From contig SFJG01000096.1 in NCBI GenBank assembly GCA_004555955.1, positions 1 through 7,723 of the forward strand: a stretch of 7,723 nt of DNA, in the 5' to 3' direction. Both the position numbers and the translations under genes were made by a program. Source of the DNA: Bacteroidales bacterium. Its GTDB lineage: Bacteria; Bacteroidota; Bacteroidia; Bacteroidales; Muribaculaceae. Under the pieces are notes generated by a model that saw only the letters and a program-made list of their open reading frames with translations, searched no databases and had not been told where the DNA came from. Every line of letters starts with the position of its first letter. Position 1 is the first letter of the stretch. Of the stretch, positions 1 to 4,691 are shown piece after piece.

Positions 1-25
1 CTCGAGCCATGGCGGCCTTGTTAAG

Positions 26-57
26 TAACGCGTTAAACAAGCGATAACGCGTTAAAC
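26..57. repeat. Two 13-base direct repeats, each with a perfect palindrome
   Basis: TAACGCGTTAAAC occurs at 26-38 and again at 45-57, a 19-base period. The first ten bases of each copy, TAACGCGTTA (26-35 and 45-54), are a perfect palindrome. Two identical palindromes about two helical turns apart is what a dimeric or tetrameric DNA-binding protein usually recognises, so these are candidate operators. They lie just downstream of a possible leftward promoter (67-96). The repeat is seen directly; the operator role is inferred. Confidence 0.6.
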
Positions 58-66
58 GAATTAAAC

Positions 67-96
67 TATATATTGTGCGCAAAAATGGGATGTCAC
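67..96 (-). promoter_or_regulatory. Possible leftward promoter
   Basis: On the minus strand GTGACA (91-96, five of six to the -35 consensus) is followed after 18 bases by TATATA (67-72, four of six to the -10 consensus). Transcription would start near position 60 and run into the twin TAACGCGTTA palindromes, and a minus-strand ATG lies at 10-8. A leftward lysogeny or repressor gene would fit, but the -35 sits inside the terminator hairpin, the -10 match is modest and no gene beyond the window edge can be seen. Weak call. Confidence 0.25.
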
Positions 97-121
97 CACA
101 CCGGCGGCATCCCCTTTTTTT
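87..121 (+). terminator. Rho-independent terminator upstream of the early promoter
   Basis: GGGATGTC (87-94) pairs with GGCATCCC (106-113), including one G-U pair, around an 11-base loop, and a T run follows at 115-121. The arrangement is a classic intrinsic terminator for rightward transcripts arriving from outside the window and would insulate the early promoter. A five-T run on the opposite strand (plus positions 81-85) means it could also act weakly leftward. Confidence 0.75.
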
Positions 122-155
122 ATTGACAAAAATTGGAAAAATCATCCTGTAACTG

Positions 156-184
156 TTGACTTTTATTATATCGCGCGATATAAT
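156..184 (+). promoter_or_regulatory. Strong early promoter, near-consensus sigma70/sigmaA type
   Basis: TTGACT (156-161) and a perfect TATAAT (179-184) are separated by the optimal 17 bases. Transcription should begin near 190-192, giving a leader of roughly 85 bases before the first gene at 277. The spacer and -10 box lie inside a perfect 26-base palindrome (162-187), so a protein bound there would block RNA polymerase. This is the only near-perfect promoter I see in the window and is the probable lytic early promoter. A further TTGACA at 123-128 has no good -10 partner. Confidence 0.85.
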
Positions 185-187
185 AAA
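162..187. promoter_or_regulatory. 26-base perfect palindrome, candidate operator over the early promoter
   Basis: The half-site TTTATTATATCGC (162-174) is followed immediately by its exact reverse complement (175-187). The centre is GCGC and the arms are AT-rich. It covers the promoter spacer and the whole -10 box. An outer pair, AACTGT (151-156) and ACAGTT (189-194), extends the dyad with an asymmetric gap. The likely role is repressor binding. Candidates within the window are the ribbon-helix-helix protein (838) and the Xre-like protein (1184); a repressor outside the window is equally possible. Confidence 0.7.
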
Positions 188-276
188 GACAGTTAAAGAA
201 GAGCCAAACCACTAAGAAGGACAGCAAACAAGATAATATCTAATCAACAGCAGAGATGCGAAAGGAGTAATGAAAA

Positions 277-519
277 ATGACAAAATTAACAGACAACGAA
301 GCAACCGCCATTAGAAAAGCCTTTGATGCTTGTGACGTGTACGACCTTACGTATGACGACATCATCGGTTACCTGGATGACGGAACCGCATCCATCAACG
401 AAGACAGAATCGGCCGTGATGTGGCATGGGTCATCTGGAGCGAGACAAAGCAGGCCGCCGTCTATGTCGATACTCTGCAGGAGATGAGCAAGGACGAGAT
501 CGAGAAAGAACTCTGCTGA
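277..519 (+). CDS. Hypothetical acidic early protein, 80 aa
   Basis: First gene after the strong early promoter. I do not recognise the family. The 80-residue product is acidic, with a cluster of Asp and Tyr at residues 18-36 (CDVYDLTYDDIIGYLDD) and a charged C-terminal helix ending in Cys. There is no signal peptide, membrane segment or cysteine motif. The start at 277 is preferred because AAAGGAG (261-267) lies nine bases upstream; an ATG at 270 is too close to that site and opens only a short frame. Being first in the early transcript, it may serve host takeover or control, but that is inference from position only. Confidence 0.8.
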   Translation: MTKLTDNEATAIRKAFDACDVYDLTYDDIIGYLDDGTASINEDRIGRDVAWVIWSETKQAAVYVDTLQEMSKDEIEKELC

Positions 520-541
520 TAATGATAAGGAGGACGCATCA

Positions 542-838
542 ATGAAGAAACAGATCAAGAACCTGCTTTCACAGGATAACGGCGAATTGAAAATCAATGA
601 AGTGTTCAAGCTTGTCAGATGGACGCTAAAGCCGGATGAGGACGTTACAGGACGATCCGGCGAATATCTTGAACTTGAGATGATTCCGGTCAACGATGGT
701 AGACGAAATTATTTTTCAAAAATGATCGAGTCCAGAGACGTTCAGGGCATCATTGATGAAGTGGCTGCGGCCATGGATGAGATTATGGAGCAGTACACAA
801 GGCAGCTTGTGAACCGTTGGAAGGGCGGAATATTATAA
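542..838 (+). CDS. Hypothetical early protein, 98 aa
   Basis: No family recognised. The product has a basic N-terminus (MKKQIKNLL), a middle section with beta character around residues 40-60 (EYLELEMIPV) and a probable helix around residues 66-92 containing DEVAAAMDEIMEQY. It is soluble and has no cysteines. AAGGAGG (527-533) lies eight bases before the ATG, so expression should be strong. It follows the first gene by 22 bases, and its TAA shares one base with the next gene's ATG, which points to translational coupling with the ribbon-helix-helix protein. Confidence 0.8.
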   Translation: MKKQIKNLLSQDNGELKINEVFKLVRWTLKPDEDVTGRSGEYLELEMIPVNDGRRNYFSKMIESRDVQGIIDEVAAAMDEIMEQYTRQLVNRWKGGIL

Positions 839-1032
839 TGGAAGAATCAAACGTAAAGTTGTATAACACGACCGAAGCGCAACGCCGGGCATCCCGGAAA
901 TACCAAGACAAGACGGTGACTATCCAAATCCGCGTGCCGAAGGAAAAACGCGAGGAATACAGGACCGCTGCGGAGGCAAAAGGCCTGAACCTTACAAAAT
1001 ACATAATCGAATTATTGGAGGGTGCCGAATAG
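838..1032 (+). CDS. Ribbon-helix-helix (Arc/MetJ-type) DNA-binding protein, 64 aa
   Basis: Residues 22-62 fit a ribbon-helix-helix fold: a beta strand KTVTIQIRVP with alternating residues for DNA contact, a first helix (KEKREEYRTAAEAKG) and a second helix (LTKYIIELLEG). Such proteins dimerise and bind short operators as repressors or antitoxins. No toxin gene is next to it, so a phage transcription regulator is more likely. The ATG at 838 is chosen over an upstream TTG at 817 because it overlaps the previous stop and AAGGGCGG lies just upstream. The stop codon lies in the loop of the terminator that ends this transcript block. It is a candidate to bind the 162-187 palindrome. Confidence 0.8.
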   Translation: MEESNVKLYNTTEAQRRASRKYQDKTVTIQIRVPKEKREEYRTAAEAKGLNLTKYIIELLEGAE

Positions 1033-1047
1033 CACCCTCTTTTATTT
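1018..1047 (+). terminator. Rho-independent terminator overlapping the end of the RHH gene
   Basis: GAGGGTGC (1018-1025) pairs perfectly with GCACCCTC (1032-1039) around the six-base loop CGAATA, followed by TTTTATTT (1040-1047). The stop codon of the ribbon-helix-helix gene (1030-1032) lies in the loop and adjoining stem base, so ribosomes finishing that gene would cover the left arm. This could make termination depend on translation. It divides the early block from the genes downstream. Confidence 0.85.
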
Positions 1048-1075
1048 CAATTATGAAGTTTATGTAAAACACAAT

Positions 1076-1119
1076 AAATCAAATTTAAAGCATAATAATT
1101 TTGCTTTTAGGCTTGATTT
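1076..1119. repeat. Imperfect AT-rich dyad upstream of the Xre-like gene
   Basis: AAATCAA (1076-1082) pairs with TTGATTT (1113-1119), and inside it AAAGCA (1087-1092) pairs with TGCTTT (1102-1107), with a small internal loop and a nine-base end loop. A T run (1117-1123) follows the right arm. It could be a weak second terminator or, since its right arm contains the probable -35 element, an operator. The symmetry is visible; the function is uncertain. Confidence 0.45.
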
Positions 1120-1141
1120 TTTTGTCACGCCGTATTATTAT
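1113..1141 (+). promoter_or_regulatory. Probable promoter for the Xre-like gene and downstream operon
   Basis: TTGATT (1113-1118, four of six) and TATTAT (1136-1141, five of six) are separated by 17 bases. The start would be near 1147-1149, about 36 bases ahead of the gene at 1184. A promoter is expected because a strong terminator lies just upstream at 1018-1047. A hyphenated dyad, TTGTGC-TTAAA-GCGCAA (1146-1162), sits on the predicted start point and could be an operator for self-repression by the encoded protein. Confidence 0.55.
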
Positions 1142-1183
1142 GAAATTGTGCTTAAAGCGCAATATGACGAAAGGAGGCAACGC

Positions 1184-1375
1184 ATGGCAATAACACTTGC
1201 GGCGGCAAGAGTCAACAAAGGTTTGACGCAAAAAGAAGCCGCCAAGATGATAGGAATATCATTGACGACGCTTCAGAATTACGAGAAATATAAGACGAAG
1301 CCAGATATAGACGTTGGGAAGAAAATTTCAGAAGTATATGGCGTGACGATCGATGATATTCGTTGGACGCAATAA
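1184..1375 (+). CDS. Cro/Xre-family helix-turn-helix regulator, 63 aa
   Basis: Almost the whole protein is one HTH_3/Xre domain. LTQKEAAKMIGIS (residues 14-26) followed by TTLQNYEKYKTKP (27-39) gives the scanning and recognition helices, and VGKKISEVYGVTIDDI is the usual closing helix. At 63 residues, with no peptidase or dimerisation tail, it resembles Cro or SinR-like small regulators rather than a CI repressor. AAAGGAGG (1170-1177) six bases upstream fixes the start. It has its own probable promoter (1113-1141) with dyads, so self-regulation and control of the long downstream operon are likely but not shown. A run of eight T (1376-1383) follows the stop without a convincing stem. Confidence 0.88.
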   Translation: MAITLAAARVNKGLTQKEAAKMIGISLTTLQNYEKYKTKPDIDVGKKISEVYGVTIDDIRWTQ

Positions 1376-1398
1376 TTTTTTTTAATAAGGTTGATTCT

Positions 1399-1530
1399 AT
1401 GGAAGAGATCAAAGCCGGAAAAGCAACGATCAGAATTCACGGAACGCCGGATAAGGAACGCCTGAAGAAGGCGACTGAAAAATTCATGAAACAGGTTTTT
1501 AAAGATTCAAAGAAAGAGGTGCGGAAATGA
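1399..1530 (+). CDS. Small phage protein, 43 aa
   Basis: A 43-codon frame with AAGG (1387-1390) eight bases upstream. The product begins MEEIKAGKATIRIHGTPDKE and then forms a basic helix (RLKKATEKFMKQVF) with a lysine-rich end. I recall this pattern (short strand with IRIHG, then a helix with ATxxFMK) as common among small uncharacterised proteins of Firmicutes phages, but no function is known to me. Its TGA overlaps the ATG of the next gene (ATGA at 1527-1530), which supports real translation. Confidence 0.7.
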   Translation: MEEIKAGKATIRIHGTPDKERLKKATEKFMKQVFKDSKKEVRK

Positions 1531-1733
1531 AAAACAGATACATCTGGGCGACGGTTCTATTTGATATGGCGGTTATGGCTGTCTCGTATTCGTATTTGCT
1601 GCGAGAGGTCAACGCCGTATCGGTCGCCGGTTACGTCGGGTCTGTTTTTTATCTCGCTGCGTTCGGTTCGGCGAATCTTGATTATTTCATCAACAAATTC
1701 ACTACACACAAAAAGAAAGGGGAAACAAAATGA
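1527..1733 (+). CDS. Small membrane protein with two predicted helices, 68 aa
   Basis: Two hydrophobic stretches, about residues 5-25 (IWATVLFDMAVMAVSYSYLL) and 31-55 (VSVAGYVGSVFYLAAFG and on), are joined by a short REVNA turn. Both ends are basic (MKNR and HKKKGETK), so by the positive-inside rule it should be a hairpin with both ends in the cytoplasm. GAGG (1516-1519) precedes the start, which overlaps the previous stop. The next gene starts inside its last codons (ATGA at 1730-1733). The family is not recognised. An effect on the host envelope or on superinfection is conceivable but has no direct support. Confidence 0.75.
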   Translation: MKNRYIWATVLFDMAVMAVSYSYLLREVNAVSVAGYVGSVFYLAAFGSANLDYFINKFTTHKKKGETK

Positions 1734-1894
1734 TCGAAATCAAAGACAACACTTATGAATCCGCAGTTGCGAAATATGCCGAAATGAAGGGCCGCGTTGA
1801 CGCAGTCAAGGCATATATCGAATGTGAGAACTATCCGAGCGTCGAAACTATCGCCGCTATTCTTGGCATCGGAGGAAAGGTAAAAGATGAATGA
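1730..1894 (+). CDS. Small phage protein, 54 aa
   Basis: The frame opens with ATG overlapping the previous stop and has AAAGGGGAAA (1717-1726) as its ribosome binding site. The 54-residue product is mostly helical: a first helix (YESAVAKYAEMKGRVDAVKAYI), then a segment CENYPSVETIAAILGIGG. The pattern of a helix, a short loop with Tyr and a closing AAILG motif matches what I recall of small conserved proteins in Firmicutes prophage early operons. No function is known to me. It overlaps the next gene by eight bases. Confidence 0.7.
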   Translation: MIEIKDNTYESAVAKYAEMKGRVDAVKAYIECENYPSVETIAAILGIGGKVKDE

Positions 1895-2156
1895 CGTCGA
1901 AAACAGAATGGTCATTAACGAATTATGGCCGGCCGGCCTTGCTGATTCAGATTTTCCGCGTTGCGACTATTGCGGCGAGATCATCGACGACAGCAAATTC
2001 GTCGCAATCGAGGCGTTGACGCTCCACAAGAGATGCCTGCACGCGGCTCTTGGATCACCGAAACCTAAATTCGGTCAGCTGAGGCGTTGCGCTTGCGAAT
2101 ACATATTCGATGACGACATCAACATGATGTCGATGGAGGAATGGCTTAATGAATAA
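1887..2156 (+). CDS. Hypothetical protein with zinc-finger-like cysteines, 89 aa
   Basis: CDYCG (Cys26, Cys29) followed by HKRC (His47, Cys50) forms a CxxC...HxxC pattern that could hold one zinc ion, as in treble-clef or LIM-like fingers. A second cysteine pair, CAC at 68-70, lies further on. The C-terminus is strongly acidic (FDDDINMMSMEEW). GGAGGAAAGG (1871-1880) supports the start at 1887, which overlaps the previous gene by eight bases. The gene in turn overlaps the annealase gene by eight bases. A nucleic-acid or protein-binding adaptor is plausible; I do not recognise the family. Confidence 0.75.
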   Translation: MNDVENRMVINELWPAGLADSDFPRCDYCGEIIDDSKFVAIEALTLHKRCLHAALGSPKPKFGQLRRCACEYIFDDDINMMSMEEWLNE

Positions 2157-2853
2157 CTTGAATTTCCGCTTATTAAGGGCTGACGAAATCGACGCCAGAA
2201 TTTCGACATGCAACAAGTACGGCGTCGGAATCCTGCTTTATAAAGACGCAAGATGTGATATGAACATCCTCGACGAAACTGTCGGGCCTGAAAACTGGAT
2301 GCGGCATCACAGCCGCGACAATGCGAACTGCACCGTCAGCATCTGGGACGACACAAAAAAGCAGTGGATCGAGAAAGAGGACACCGGTACGGAATCTTTC
2401 ACCGAAAAGGAAAAAGGCCTCGCCTCGGATTCGTTCAAACGCGCCTGCTTCAACTGGGGCATCGGCCGCGAACTTTACACGGCACCTAACATGTTCGTTC
2501 TGGCCAAAGACCTGTCAACGCTGAAAGAGGAAAAAGGCCGCTACACCTGCCGCGATGCCTTCGACGTGACGGATATTCAGTACATCGACCGCAATATCTG
2601 CTATGTCAGGATAAAGAACCGCAAGACCGGCAACGAGATCGAATTCGGCACGCCTGCCGAAGCCAAAGCCGAAGAAAAGGCTGCAGCTGATTCCATTATC
2701 GACGGAATCAAGAAGAAGGTGCTGACGGACAAGGCCGCCGAAAAAGGTATTGATATGGCGAAGATACTCGCGCGGTACCATATCGCAAGCATCGACGAGA
2801 TGACTGTTGACCATTGGATGAGGGCGATCAAGGCCCTTGAAAAGACGTCATGA
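2149..2853 (+). CDS. Rad52/Sak-type single-strand DNA annealing protein, 234 aa
   Basis: Single-strand annealing recombinase, which pairs complementary strands during phage recombination and end repair. The conserved core is residues 78-113, with DTGTESFTEKEKG and then DSFKRACFNWGIGRELY. The N-terminal part has YKDARCD and NWMRHHSRDNANC, the beta-sheet region of Rad52-like annealases seen in many Firmicutes prophages. Residues 170-182 are an Ala/Glu linker, and residues 183-232 form a small helical C-terminal domain (ILARYHIASIDEM...) resembling tails of phage recombinases. GGAGGA (2135-2140) precedes the ATG. No partner exonuclease is present in the window. Its TGA overlaps the ATG of the next gene. 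Confidence 0.88.
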   Translation: MNNLNFRLLRADEIDARISTCNKYGVGILLYKDARCDMNILDETVGPENWMRHHSRDNANCTVSIWDDTKKQWIEKEDTGTESFTEKEKGLASDSFKRACFNWGIGRELYTAPNMFVLAKDLSTLKEEKGRYTCRDAFDVTDIQYIDRNICYVRIKNRKTGNEIEFGTPAEAKAEEKAAADSIIDGIKKKVLTDKAAEKGIDMAKILARYHIASIDEMTVDHWMRAIKALEKTS

Positions 2854-3380
2854 TCGAGTTTCGCGGACGTCTGAAGGATATCGCCATAGATTGGAAAACA
2901 GGCGGTTACAACGTCACGTTCACGACGGATAACAAGACGATACCGGCGGCAATCGAATCATTGAAGGATAACGACATCGACGTGAAAGCGTGCAAACACC
3001 GTGAAAAGCGGTCGCTTGATTCAAACGCCTATGCGTGGGTTCTTATGCAGAAGATCGCCGAGGCAATCGGTTCGAACAAAGACGACGTCTATATCAGATG
3101 CTTGCAACGTTACAGTAGGTCATTCACTCATATCATCGTCAAGGCGAACGCCGTCGATCGGATGAAAGAAGAATTCCGCACGTGCGTTGACCTTGGCGAG
3201 ATCACCGTCGGAGGCACAACAGGACATCAGCTGCAGGTCTATTACGGATCGTCAACATTCGACACTAAAGAAATGGCCGTATTCATCGACGGCATTGTGT
3301 CGGAATGTCACGAACTCGGCATAGAGACGATGACGCCGGAACAGATCGCCACTATGAATGCGGCATGGAACGCAAAATGA
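2850..3380 (+). CDS. NinB-like phage recombination protein, 176 aa
   Basis: The motif KHREKRSLDSNAYAWVLMQK (residues 49-68) and the stretch YYGSSTFDTKEMAVFIDGIV (131-150) followed by ELGIETMTPEQ are hallmarks of a widespread Firmicutes phage protein that I associate with the NinB/Orf recombination-mediator fold. NinB of lambda binds single-stranded DNA and helps load recombination proteins. The position between the annealase and an HNH-like protein agrees. There is no good ribosome binding site; the ATG overlaps the previous stop (ATGA at 2850-2853), so translation is probably coupled. The assignment to NinB rests on remembered motif similarity. Confidence 0.75.
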   Translation: MIEFRGRLKDIAIDWKTGGYNVTFTTDNKTIPAAIESLKDNDIDVKACKHREKRSLDSNAYAWVLMQKIAEAIGSNKDDVYIRCLQRYSRSFTHIIVKANAVDRMKEEFRTCVDLGEITVGGTTGHQLQVYYGSSTFDTKEMAVFIDGIVSECHELGIETMTPEQIATMNAAWNAK

Positions 3381-3667
3381 AGCGTCTTTATAGCGTCTTT
3401 ACATACGACCTTGACCATTGCATGTTCACCGGCACGGCACCTGTTGAACGGCATCACGTATTCGGCGGAGCCTATCGCCGCAAAAGCGAATTGCGCGGCT
3501 TTATCGCTCCGCTGAGGCCCGATTTGCATCCGAACGGAGTATTTGCCGGGAAAGACGCTAAAGACGTTGACACGGCCTTAAAACGCCTGTCACAGCAATA
3601 TTACGAAACGCATTACGGAACACGGGAACAATTTATCAATGAATTTGGGAGGAACTACATTGAATAA
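3377..3667 (+). CDS. HNH-like putative nuclease, 96 aa
   Basis: Cys15 followed by ERHHVFGGAYRRKSE (residues 24-38) is the beta-beta part of an HNH/treble-clef fold, with His26-His27 as likely metal or catalytic residues. His51 in LRPDLHPNGVF sits where the helix histidine is expected. Only one cysteine is present, so the structural zinc site of classical HNH proteins is incomplete, as I recall for this phage subfamily. The ATG at 3377 is preferred to the in-frame upstream GTG or ATG codons because it overlaps the preceding stop (ATGA). It probably belongs to the recombination block; nuclease activity is inferred. Confidence 0.72.
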   Translation: MKRLYSVFTYDLDHCMFTGTAPVERHHVFGGAYRRKSELRGFIAPLRPDLHPNGVFAGKDAKDVDTALKRLSQQYYETHYGTREQFINEFGRNYIE

Positions 3668-4067
3668 GACTATTTTATCCGGGCGCCTGACAAAAGACCC
3701 GGAAACGCGTTACACGCAGGCCGCTGAACCTATGGCGGTGTCTCGCTACACTCTGGCCGTCGACCGTCCGGGAAAGAAAGACGGACAGCAGAACGCCGAT
3801 TTCATCAGCTGCGTCGCCTTCGGAAAGAACGGACAGTTCGCCGAGAAGTACCTCAAGAAGGGTACCAAGATCATAGTTGAAGGCCATATACAGACAGGCT
3901 CATTCACGAATAAGGAAGGCAAGAAGGTTTACACGACAGACGTCGTTGTTGACCGTCAGGAATTCTGCGAAGGAAAACGCGAAGAAGCGCATGAATCAGC
4001 GACGGAGCCTTCCGATGATTTCATGGCCGTTCCTGACGCCATTCAGGAAGAATTGCCGTTCGTCTGA
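3660..4067 (+). CDS. ssb: Single-stranded DNA-binding protein, 135 aa
   Basis: An OB-fold SSB: MNKTILSGRLTKDPETRYT at the start, FISCVAFGKNGQFAEKYLKKG (residues 48-68) in the middle and KIIVEGHIQTG thereafter are diagnostic. It coats single-stranded DNA during phage replication and recombination. The acidic tail ends EELPFV, so the usual terminal DxxPF hook is followed by one extra Val. The chosen start is TTG at 3660, which puts the standard SSB N-terminus first and has GGGAGG (3647-3652) seven bases upstream; an in-frame ATG at 3639 would add seven untypical residues and lies ahead of that site. The gene overlaps the end of the HNH-like gene. Confidence 0.92.
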   Translation: MNKTILSGRLTKDPETRYTQAAEPMAVSRYTLAVDRPGKKDGQQNADFISCVAFGKNGQFAEKYLKKGTKIIVEGHIQTGSFTNKEGKKVYTTDVVVDRQEFCEGKREEAHESATEPSDDFMAVPDAIQEELPFV

Positions 4068-4077
4068 TGCGGTGCCG

Positions 4078-4452
4078 ATGGATTACCATTTCACGATACC
4101 GGGAAAATTTCCGTCGATGAATCAGTTCATAGGTGCGAACAGAAACAGTGTTCATTCCGGGAATAACATGAAGAAGAAAAGCCAGGCGGCCATAATTGCG
4201 GCGATCATGCCGGTGGTCGGATACCATATCAGAACACCGGTATTCATCGAATACACGTTCTACGAGGAAAACCGAAAACGAGACCTTGATAACGTATCGG
4301 GTTATTTCCACAAGGTGTTTCAGGACGCTATCGTCCAGTGCCGCCTGCTGCCGAATGACACATGGAATGAAATTGTCGGCTTCTCCGACAGGTTTTTCGT
4401 CGACAGGAAAAACCCGAGAATTGAAGTCATCATAAAGGAGGTTGACGCATGA
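4078..4452 (+). CDS. rusA: RusA-family Holliday junction resolvase, 124 aa
   Basis: RusA is a homodimeric, metal-dependent endonuclease that cuts four-way junctions. The start MDYHFTIPGKFPSMNQ is typical, and RKRDLDNVSGYFHKVFQDAI (residues 66-85) carries the acidic pair Asp69 and Asp71 with Lys79. Asp94 in LPNDTWNEI supplies a further carboxylate, matching the known catalytic set. GFSDRFFVDRKNPRIEV closes the fold. The ATG at 4078 gives the family-length protein; a GTG at 4072 is an alternative. No clear ribosome binding site is visible, so translation is likely coupled to ssb, whose stop is ten bases upstream. It belongs with the annealase and SSB as a recombination block. Confidence 0.92.
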   Translation: MDYHFTIPGKFPSMNQFIGANRNSVHSGNNMKKKSQAAIIAAIMPVVGYHIRTPVFIEYTFYEENRKRDLDNVSGYFHKVFQDAIVQCRLLPNDTWNEIVGFSDRFFVDRKNPRIEVIIKEVDA

Positions 4453-4691
4453 ACGACGTGAAACATATTCCGTCGCAGAACGAACGCATACTCGATTACA
4501 TGCGGACACACGGCGGCATAACGCAGATGGAAGCCATCAAGAGCATAGGCGTCATGCGGTTAGCAAGCCGCATTTCTGACCTTAGACGCCGAGGCTATAT
4601 CATAAATGACCGGTTCCAGACCGTGACAAACAGGTACGGCGAAAAATGCAACGTTAAGGTCTATTGGTTAGAAGGTGATGCAGATGCCTGA
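4449..4691 (+). CDS. Winged-helix DNA-binding protein, 80 aa
   Basis: Residues 9-52 fit a winged helix-turn-helix of the small phage type (HTH_39-like): SQNERILDYMRTHGGITQMEAI, then the recognition helix region RLASRISDLRRRGY, then a wing with IINDRFQTVTNRYG and KVYWL. AAAGGAGG (4434-4441) lies seven bases before the ATG, and the gene overlaps both neighbours by a few bases. Its position directly ahead of the replisome organizer suggests a role in replication initiation or in control of this block, but that is inferred. It could also be a transcriptional regulator. Confidence 0.8.
   Translation: MNDVKHIPSQNERILDYMRTHGGITQMEAIKSIGVMRLASRISDLRRRGYIINDRFQTVTNRYGEKCNVKVYWLEGDADA

Noticed and set aside
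1..17. Adjacent XhoI and NcoI sites and a near-NotI stretch, with a Kozak-like ATG context on the minus strand, suggesting cloning-vector sequence.
   Set aside because: The run is too short to prove an artefact, and the sequence that follows is natural phage-like DNA. Checking the left flank in the source assembly would decide it.
1..47. Tail of an upstream + strand gene: stops at 22-24, 26-28 and 45-47 in the three frames.
   Set aside because: All three frames are open to the window edge and too short to choose between. A leftward gene starting at 10 is also possible.
123..153. Second promoter with a perfect TTGACA at 123-128.
   Set aside because: The only -10-like sequences (CCTGTA, TGTAAC) are poor matches or have wrong spacing.
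286..693. 135-residue minus-strand frame across the first two early genes.
   Set aside because: It is antisense to two frames with good ribosome binding sites, has no convincing start site and its product has no recognisable domain.
838..1032. Toxin-antitoxin pair with the RHH protein as antitoxin.
   Set aside because: No toxin-like neighbour: the gene before is unrecognised and of early-phage type, and a terminator follows immediately.
1341..1383. Terminator after the Xre-like gene (GCGT...ACGC arms followed by eight T).
   Set aside because: The stem is imperfect with several mismatches, and the next gene starts 23 bases downstream within the same apparent operon.
4021..4509. 162-residue minus-strand frame opposite rusA.
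   Set aside because: rusA opposite it is certain, with its catalytic residues intact; the antisense product is arginine- and valine-rich without motifs, a shadow frame.
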